NCBI GenBank assembly: GCA_028284395.1
Contig: JANQRV010000286.1
Span: 1 to 52,965, forward strand
Source: Saprospiraceae bacterium
GTDB taxonomy: Bacteria > Bacteroidota > Bacteroidia > Chitinophagales > Saprospiraceae
Reading direction: 5' to 3'
DNA: 52,965 nt
Made by a program: the position numbers and the translations under genes. This document shows, piece after piece, positions 32,226-37,596 of this stretch. Every line of letters starts with the position of its first letter. Within the stretch, counting starts at the first letter, position 1. The notes beneath the pieces are model-generated. The model saw nothing but the letters and a program-made list of their open reading frames with translations. It did not search any database and was not told the origin of the DNA.

Positions 32226-33158
32226 CTATTGGTCAGACCTAGCTCTGGCTTCCGTCGTAATCCGGTTCCAACCAAAATCCCCCCTGCGAATGCCGTGTTC
32301 AACGATCCGGCCTCGATCATCAATGCGCAAAGCAAAGGGCAAGGCCGCAAAACACCCTAATTCCTCGCAGGTATCTTCAATGGCAAAATAGCAAGGAATT
32401 TTGATATTGTTGTTGCGAACAAAGGTCTTTACCCGTTCTTTCGTATCTAACATATTTATCCCAACTATGTTGAAAGGCCCTTCTTTTACATATCGTTCAT
32501 TCAATTCCTTAATAATGGCTCCTTGATGCGGGCCCAGGCTCCAGATAAAGATCTCCAGTGATTCGTTTTCCGGTCGGCAAGATCGAAGCGGGATGCGCAC
32601 TCCAGTGGTGTCCTCCACTAAAATATTGGGCAAAAAAGTGTAAAACGACGCCGCGGCCGAAACGACCGTATGATCCGGTACTTTTTGAATGGTGAGTTGT
32701 TCTCCTCCTGGATCAATTTCGATCAGTTCATAGCGATCGCGGTCTACTTTAAAAAAGGTCCGATAGCGTAAGTAGCCGTCAAATTTGCTTCCGGACGAAC
32801 TCAAGATCATCCCTCCTACTCCATTCGGACACAACACCATTTTATCAATACCAACCTCGTTGTAGATGCCATTGCTGTTCAGATCCATCAATCCAATCCT
32901 GAATTTTTTACGGTCCCAAGACACATCCCCCGCTCTTAGATTGATCGGTTGAAAGGAGCGGCCGGTCTGGAAATAGACCGTGCGGTGTGGATACAACTTC
33001 ATCGTATCTTCTGGCAACAGCACTTCCCGGACGCTGGCATTACTCAGATTATTGTCTATTTTGTCATTTAGCGTGACCACTTCCCGGAAGGCATGGTCGT
33101 CGGCGCAACCAGCCAAACATAAGATCAAAGGCAGGAGGATTGGAAATGCCTTTTTCAT
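32226..33158 (-). CDS. Lipoprotein with thioredoxin-like C-terminal domain lacking CxxC
   Basis: Starting at ATG 33158, the 310-residue product has a lipoprotein signal (MKKAFPILLPLILCLAGC, acyl Cys18). The first 180 residues are of unknown type (RTVYFQTGRSFQPINLRAGD, then a segment with SNGIYNEVGIDKM). Residues about 190-305 look like a TlpA/AhpC thioredoxin fold: LEIFIWSLGPHQGAIIKELNERY, GINMLDTKERVKTFVRNN, then the cis-Pro region ALPFALRIDDRGRIVEHG. Where TlpA has WCxxC, this protein has WSLGPHQ, so it cannot do thiol-disulfide exchange by the usual route. An in-frame ATG 24 nt upstream is less likely because it spoils the signal peptide. It is probably the first gene of the leftward group that includes the prenyltransferase. 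Confidence 0.75.
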   Translation of the reverse strand: MKKAFPILLPLILCLAGCADDHAFREVVTLNDKIDNNLSNASVREVLLPEDTMKLYPHRTVYFQTGRSFQPINLRAGDVSWDRKKFRIGLMDLNSNGIYNEVGIDKMVLCPNGVGGMILSSSGSKFDGYLRYRTFFKVDRDRYELIEIDPGGEQLTIQKVPDHTVVSAAASFYTFLPNILVEDTTGVRIPLRSCRPENESLEIFIWSLGPHQGAIIKELNERYVKEGPFNIVGINMLDTKERVKTFVRNNNIKIPCYFAIEDTCEELGCFAALPFALRIDDRGRIVEHGIRRGDFGWNRITTEARARSDQ

Positions 33159-33195
33159 GAAAGTAACTTTAAGTGAAAACAATTAACTACTATAG

Positions 33196-33231
33196 AAAAA
33201 GCCCGTAAACAACAGCGTTTACAGGCTTTTT
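33196..33231 (-). terminator. Rho-independent terminator of the DUF1573 gene
   Basis: Fifteen-base arms, pairing with a single mismatch, enclose a six-base loop: AAAAAGCCCGTAAAC and GTTTACAGGCTTTTT. On the minus strand a T-run ends the structure. It lies 40 nt beyond the DUF1573 stop at 33271 and just before the next leftward gene. Confidence 0.85.
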
Positions 33232-33270
33232 CTTTTCACCGCTTCCCTTGGGAAGCTCAGCGAATAGCTA

Positions 33271-33813
33271 TTAGTTATTCACCTGAATGGTTGGTGAAGT
33301 AGCCGGATTAGATTCATCTTTATTTACAGTACCAGTCAAATAGATGAATGTTTCCGGTGGGTTGGTATTCGCAGTAATGGTTACTTTCTGATTCTTTTTA
33401 CCACTCTTGTTCTTACTGTTGAACTCAACCAGAATCTCAGCATCTTCACCCGGTGCAATGGGTTCTCTTGGCCAAGAAGGAACCGTACATCCACAACTTC
33501 CTTTGGCATTGCTCAAGATCAAAGGCTCATTTCCGGTGTTGGTAAATTTGTAAACATGGGATACTTTCTCTCCCTCGTCGATCGTACCGAAGTCAAATGT
33601 AGTTTCTGCAAAAGATACGGTTGTAGTAGGACCAGTTGGAGCGGCAGGTTCCGCTGCATTCTGCACAGTACTGTTGGGAGTAGCAGGCTGAACAGGAGCA
33701 TTGGTTACATTTTCGCGGGCAGCATCACGAATGTCTTTGTTTGCATTCTGGCAGCTAACCATCAAACCTACAGCCAATAAAGCCAAGGTCCAAGTTTGAA
33801 CACGTCTAAGCAT
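33271..33813 (-). CDS. DUF1573 domain lipoprotein
   Basis: The 180-residue product starts MLRRVQTWTLALLAVGLMVSC with acyl Cys21; an earlier in-frame ATG would place 13 polar residues before the signal peptide. A low-complexity linker rich in Asn, Ala, Pro and Thr (about 22-75) leads to a single DUF1573 domain: FAETTFDFGTIDEGEKVSH, YKFTNTGNEPLILSNAKGS, CGCTVPSWPREPIAPGEDA, and the closing beta strands. The CGC motif and F.FG.I..G are diagnostic. DUF1573 has an Ig-like/ASH fold and is abundant in Bacteroidota envelopes; its role is not known. The gene has its own -7 box at 33852-33859 and its own terminator, so it is monocistronic and perhaps strongly expressed. Confidence 0.9.
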   Translation of the reverse strand: MLRRVQTWTLALLAVGLMVSCQNANKDIRDAARENVTNAPVQPATPNSTVQNAAEPAAPTGPTTTVSFAETTFDFGTIDEGEKVSHVYKFTNTGNEPLILSNAKGSCGCTVPSWPREPIAPGEDAEILVEFNSKNKSGKKNQKVTITANTNPPETFIYLTGTVNKDESNPATSPTIQVNN

Positions 33814-33851
33814 ATTCCTTTTGATTTTAGTTAATGAATGAACACAGGGCA

Positions 33852-33859
33852 CAAATTTA
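33852..33859 (-). promoter_or_regulatory. -7 promoter element of the DUF1573 gene
   Basis: On the minus strand this reads TAAATTTG, an exact TAnnTTTG match 38 nt upstream of the start codon at 33813. Its -33 position is occupied by the first of three TTGTTAA repeats. Confidence 0.6.
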
Positions 33860-34145
33860 GAAAATCCCCATGTATTCCTTGTTAATCAACTTTCAATAAT
33901 TGTTAATGAGTTGTTAACCAGTCCCAAAATCATGGCAAAAACTCCAATTGACGCATGACCAAGGTGCGGTCGAAGGGAAATGGACCCTTTCCAAGGCTAA
34001 ATTAACAAATAGATCAGGAGTGTACGACTTAGGTTAAGCCCGGTTTACAACTTGTGATCTACTTGTTAGCAAGTTGTTATTCACCTGTTAAACGCCCCTC
34101 AAGCCCTGGCTTCATCATTATAAATTTTGAAAATTTGTACCAACC
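33860..34145. other. Divergent intergenic region with phased TTGTTAA repeats
   Basis: Between the DUF1573 promoter and the rightward gene pair no open frame is convincing. TTGTTAA occurs at 33879, 33900 and 33911, spaced 21 and 11 bp, so all three lie on one face of the helix. Looser TTGTTA copies follow around 34060-34080. A TAAATTTTG box near 34121-34129 could be the rightward -7 element. Confidence 0.4.
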
Positions 34146-34181
34146 ACAGCAACAATAGCAACCATAGCAACAACAGCAACC
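34146..34181 (+). promoter_or_regulatory. Four tandem 9-bp units / element shared with the Fur-family gene leader
   Basis: Four consecutive 9-bp units of the form AYAGCAACM fill 34146-34181 (ACAGCAACA, ATAGCAACC, ATAGCAACA, ACAGCAACC). The last 29 bases (34153-34181) match 24 of 29 positions of 27378-27406, directly upstream of the Fur-family gene. The next start codon is 25 nt downstream. A shared operator is the simplest reading. Confidence 0.6.
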
Positions 34182-34206
34182 ATTCCATAATCAAAAACAC
34201 ATAAGA

Positions 34207-34656
34207 ATGAAATTCGGATTAACAAAACTCATCATCGGCGCATCTGTCCTATTGGGCGCGGGGTTCGGAATTTACAAAATGACCAGCGCTTCTTCCTGCT
34301 GTTCCATCACTGCAGCAACCTCAGGATGCACTCCCTCTAATTGCCGCGGTGCTCAAACAAAGTTTGGCGAAGCTCAGGTTATCAGTGACCTAAGGCTCGA
34401 CCTCATCGATTTAAAAGCGGAGATGGAGCAGTCGGAAGATCCCGCATTCGATGCCCGTTCCTTCGACATTCACGGCATTGTTGGAGAATCCGATGAAGAA
34501 AGTTTGGAGATCATCGTAGAAGAAGTCAAAGTAATCGAAAATGCATTTGCCCAAAAGCTCAACCATAAGTCTCCTGAATTGAGCCTACCGGAAAGCAAGG
34601 CGAAACAAGTACAGTACTTAAGCGCCCGAATCGAAGGATTGAAGGAGCTACTATAG
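34207..34656 (+). CDS. Small Cys-containing membrane-anchored protein, function unknown
   Basis: The 149-residue product starts MKFGLTKLIIGASVLLGAG, a single membrane anchor or uncleaved signal, followed by a Cys-rich patch (SSCCSITAATSGCTPSNC, four Cys within 15 residues). The rest (about 50-149) is acidic and predicted helical, ending SARIEGLKELL. I do not recognise a named family. The closely spaced Cys residues could bind metal or form disulfides outside the membrane. It is the first gene of a two-gene unit, 20 nt before a larger membrane protein gene, and its leader shares a 29-bp element with the Fur-family repressor gene. A role in metal handling is therefore an attractive inference. 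Confidence 0.75.
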   Translation: MKFGLTKLIIGASVLLGAGFGIYKMTSASSCCSITAATSGCTPSNCRGAQTKFGEAQVISDLRLDLIDLKAEMEQSEDPAFDARSFDIHGIVGESDEESLEIIVEEVKVIENAFAQKLNHKSPELSLPESKAKQVQYLSARIEGLKELL

Positions 34657-34676
34657 AGTTATTCAAAGGCCGGGAC

Positions 34677-35717
34677 ATGAATTCAAGAAAACTCGTCAGT
34701 CTTTCGGTTGCCATCAGTTTCAGCGTTTTGATGGTCACCGGTGTACTTTCTTACTTCCAGGATTACAGTAGGGCTACCGCCACTGTTCACACTGTCTTTG
34801 GATTGCTGTTTTCCATTGGAATCGCTTTCCACTTTGCGAACAACTTTCGGCCGATCAGCAACTACGTCAAGGGAAAGACGGTCTTCCTGATCGCAATGGC
34901 GATGGCCATTTTTCTTGCGGCTGCTTACTTCCAAACCGAACCGTTCAAATCCATGATGGACCTCGGGGCGAAATGGAAAGCAAATGCCGGGAAAAGGTTA
35001 AATCTTTCGGCCTACGAAATCGTCGAAATGGAATTGGATAAAGAAGTCCAACTGACCATCGACCTGTTGCGCTCCACCCACTACTGGCATCCACAAATGG
35101 CGGTTTGGGTAGAAGACACGCTTGGCAATTACCTCAAAACCGTATTCGTTTCCAAAGCCACCGCCCAAGGGTTATTTTACGGCGGGCGAAGTAAGGATAA
35201 CTTTAAAGAATTTGACCGGCAGAAAGCAGTCGTTGGGAACTACCGGAGGGTCAATGCCCTACCGGTATGGTCTCACAAAAGAGGGGTGCAGTACGAAGAC
35301 GGCCTTTACGTGCCAAGTAACAAAACCCCACTACCCGACGCCATTACCGGGGCCACCTTGGTCGACAACTTTCAACTGCTCTCTACGCTGGAACACCATC
35401 CTACATTCAAGCTCAAATTGGAGATCAACGTCGCCTTCGATGACAACGAATTCTATTCCGAATTCGATTTTCCCGATGATGAAGTCTTCCACAACGGTAC
35501 CGGGCAGATGGGACAACCCTCCATCATTTACGAAACGTTGATCGACTTAAATGACGACAAAAACTACTACTTGATGGAATTGATTGGTCACGGACACCAC
35601 TCCGGGCAAAACGGAATGATTGATCCCGATCTATCTACCCTCACCACGGCCCTCGAAATTGTGGAACGCATTGTAGTAGGGGTAAAGCATCTTTCGCGGG
35701 ATTCACCGGTTTTCTGA
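34677..35717 (+). CDS. Membrane protein with DUF2271-like, possibly flavinylated, extracytoplasmic domain
   Basis: The 346-residue protein has three N-terminal helices (about 8-27, 36-56, 68-84). Helix two contains His38 and His52, placed as in small cytochrome-b-like (DUF4405-type) proteins. Residues 90-346 are extracytoplasmic. HPQMAVWVEDTLGNYLKTVFV resembles the start of DUF2271, and D221-AITGAT-L matches the [ST]GAT signature to which ApbE attaches FMN, though DUF2271 proteins may carry a similar string without flavin. YLMELIGHGHHSGQNG near the end also fits DUF2271. A transmembrane electron-transfer role linked to metal uptake is inferred. It follows the Cys-rich protein gene by 20 nt, and both lie behind the shared Fur-type element. 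Confidence 0.7.
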   Translation: MNSRKLVSLSVAISFSVLMVTGVLSYFQDYSRATATVHTVFGLLFSIGIAFHFANNFRPISNYVKGKTVFLIAMAMAIFLAAAYFQTEPFKSMMDLGAKWKANAGKRLNLSAYEIVEMELDKEVQLTIDLLRSTHYWHPQMAVWVEDTLGNYLKTVFVSKATAQGLFYGGRSKDNFKEFDRQKAVVGNYRRVNALPVWSHKRGVQYEDGLYVPSNKTPLPDAITGATLVDNFQLLSTLEHHPTFKLKLEINVAFDDNEFYSEFDFPDDEVFHNGTGQMGQPSIIYETLIDLNDDKNYYLMELIGHGHHSGQNGMIDPDLSTLTTALEIVERIVVGVKHLSRDSPVF

Positions 35718-35774
35718 GGTGAAAACGCTAACTTGATGTTGCGAGATACAATCCTACGCAGCATAAATTCGATA

Positions 35775-36596
35775 CTACTTCTGTACAAACCGGGCAAAAT
35801 GATGGTAAAATGGCGTTCGTGATTTGGCGTTTTTTGGAAGATATTTCCCGGTAATAAAAGGAATGTACATCACTCTACGACGAGATTTCTCTCCCGTGAA
35901 AGGAGAAACCTGTACCCGATGCCACAAACTACCAAAATGTACCGTTAAATCTCCTGCGTCAATATCCATACCCACCTCCCGCGGATCGGGATTGTGGTCA
36001 AAGTGGATCCGCTTGCCAAAAACGACTTGAAATGCACTCTGCTGATGCGTACCCGGTAATACCCGCAGACCGCCATTACTTTGCGGACAGTCATCCAGAT
36101 GAACGCCAACGTTCAACATTGGCAGAATGCGGTGCCCGGCAAAGAGGTCTCTGGGATTGTCGGTATGCCAGGCGAATTTGGTAAACTTACTATTCGGCTG
36201 ATTGATGTAATGGTTCACGATCACCCCGTCCTTTTCATCTTCACCAATACGGCCTTCATAAGGTGCCAAAAGTTCTATCAGTAGCCGCAATTGGGGATCC
36301 TTCAAGAAGTTACCAATTGCTGAGCTGAACTGATTTACGAAACACATCCGCTGGATGATGGGATCCCCCTTTTCATCCCGGCCGAATTTCAATGGAATAC
36401 CGTTGACTTTCTTAACGCCTTCTTCGAGCCATTGGGACTCAATCTTTTCCAGCTCTTCCAGGAATAATTGTACCGTTTCCCGAGACAAGAAATTCTTAAA
36501 TTGAATAAAACCGTACTTGAAGAAATGTTCTTTTTGCTGGGTGGTAAGCGCCTCACCTAGCTTAAAATCTTGGTGTTTGTATGCTAATACTTTCAT
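35775..36596 (-). CDS. Phytanoyl-CoA dioxygenase (PhyH) family oxygenase
   Basis: The 273-residue cytoplasmic protein contains the Fe(II) facial triad of 2-oxoglutarate oxygenases of the PhyH type: His144 and Asp146 in FAWHTDNPRD, and His226 in GSLWHRVQVSP. An Arg pair near 240 (SRRRVMYIPF) is suitable for 2-oxoglutarate. The middle section NGGLRVLPGTHQQS is typical of the family. PhyH members hydroxylate varied small molecules, lipids or secondary metabolites, and the substrate cannot be told here. The gene has no partner on its strand; it converges with the membrane protein gene ending at 35717, with 57 nt between and no clear terminator. ATG 36596 is the only reasonable start. Confidence 0.88.
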   Translation of the reverse strand: MKVLAYKHQDFKLGEALTTQQKEHFFKYGFIQFKNFLSRETVQLFLEELEKIESQWLEEGVKKVNGIPLKFGRDEKGDPIIQRMCFVNQFSSAIGNFLKDPQLRLLIELLAPYEGRIGEDEKDGVIVNHYINQPNSKFTKFAWHTDNPRDLFAGHRILPMLNVGVHLDDCPQSNGGLRVLPGTHQQSAFQVVFGKRIHFDHNPDPREVGMDIDAGDLTVHFGSLWHRVQVSPFTGEKSRRRVMYIPFITGKYLPKNAKSRTPFYHHFARFVQK

Positions 36597-36844
36597 TAAA
36601 TGGAGGTTTAGGCAGTTTCTTGTGCTTATACATACTGGCTCTGAGCGTTGGATGCGATGTGATTGAGTCAGGTCCCCAAATTAAAATACTAGGGGCATAA
36701 TCGGTTCAAATGAAGCAAACTTTTTGATCAAATAATTCAACCATTATAATCAACTGTATGACTTTTATTTTGGTTGGACGGCACCGTCTAATTTTTTTCA
36801 TAGTTATGTCAGATCTTCACATCCAATCAAAATCCTTCGAAAAC

Positions 36845-37183
36845 ATGTCTTCATTTCGCATTCTTCTGTCTGTTTTGTTTACCGCCATTCTCCTTTATAC
36901 CATTTGCGTCGTCGTCAACCACGGTTGGACCCTATTCTCGGTCTTCTTTAGCGATTTGGCCGGCATGAACTGGGCCGGACAGTTTAACCTGGACTTCAGC
37001 ACCTACCTAACACTCAGCAGCTTATGGGTGGCCTGGAGACACCATTTTTCTCCTTCCGGTATCGCCATCGGACTGGTGGCACTCATTGCCGGCATGCTCT
37101 TTTTTGCTCCTTACCTGCTCTACCACACTTATGATGTCAAAGGAGACATTAAGGCCCTACTCTTAGGTAAAAAAAGAGCGTAA
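36845..37183 (+). CDS. Small membrane protein, function unknown
   Basis: The 112-residue form begins at ATG 36845 (MSSFRILLSVLFTAILLYT). In-frame ATGs at 36806 and 36758 would add polar or odd N-termini, so the shortest form with the helix at the front is preferred. Three hydrophobic helices are seen: 3-24, a central one near 55-65 (STYLTLSSLWVAW), and SPSGIAIGLVALIAGMLFF, followed by YHTYDVKGDIKALLLGKKR with a basic tail. I recognise no named family, though similar DUF2834-like small proteins exist. The gene is 79 nt upstream of the second PadR gene, on the same strand. Nothing else is recognised in 36597-36844. Confidence 0.7.
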   Translation: MSSFRILLSVLFTAILLYTICVVVNHGWTLFSVFFSDLAGMNWAGQFNLDFSTYLTLSSLWVAWRHHFSPSGIAIGLVALIAGMLFFAPYLLYHTYDVKGDIKALLLGKKRA

Positions 37184-37244
37184 TTCACACCATATCTTCT
37201 CCATTTAAGAATTTAATCCTATCTTTATATGGTCTTCAAAATAG

Positions 37245-37257
37245 AATGATATATTAT
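37245..37257. promoter_or_regulatory. Candidate PadR operator before the second PadR gene
   Basis: AATGATATATTAT lies 5 bp before the PadR start codon. It shares AATGATAT with the perfect palindrome in front of the PadR gene at 13779. A TATCTTTA string at 37221-37228 could be the -7 box, which would place this site in the leader. Confidence 0.4.
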
Positions 37258-37262
37258 AGACT

Positions 37263-37595
37263 ATGAAAGGTACCTACTTGGGAGAGTTCCAAGAAATTGT
37301 ATTACTCACCATTTTGATCTTGGATGACAACGCTTACGGAGTGTCCATTCGCGATGAGATCAACGATCGTTTAAATCGAACCATCAGTCGGGGTGCACTC
37401 CACACTGCTTTGACCCGTTTGTCGGAAAAGGGCTTCATTAAATCCCACATGGGGCAAGCTAGTGCCGTCCGGGGTGGTCGCCGCAAACGTTTTTACCAGG
37501 TCACTCAGAAGGGTAAGGAAGCGTTGTGGGAGGCCAAAAACATCCGGGACCAGCTTTGGAAATCCGTCCCCAATTTCTCATTAAAATTTGGGTGA
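37263..37595 (+). CDS. PadR-family transcriptional regulator
   Basis: The 110-residue winged-helix protein starts MKGTYLGEFQEIVLLTILI. It has the helix-turn-helix TISRGALHTALTRLSEKGF and the wing MGQASAVRGGRRKRFYQVT, and shares the unusual RGGRRKR wing with the PadR at 13456. Its stop codon TGA is one nucleotide before the permease ATG (TGA-T-ATG), mirroring the TAA-TT-ATG junction of the other locus. The two loci therefore represent one repeated regulator-permease module. PadR regulators usually lose DNA binding when they meet a small molecule or a stress signal; none can be named. A candidate operator stands just before the start codon. Confidence 0.92.
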   Translation: MKGTYLGEFQEIVLLTILILDDNAYGVSIRDEINDRLNRTISRGALHTALTRLSEKGFIKSHMGQASAVRGGRRKRFYQVTQKGKEALWEAKNIRDQLWKSVPNFSLKFG

Positions 37596-37596
37596 T

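Noticed and set aside
34146..34181. Possible CRISPR or minisatellite array
   Set aside because: Units are only 9 bp with no spacers, there are just four, and no cas gene is present. A regulatory element is the better explanation.
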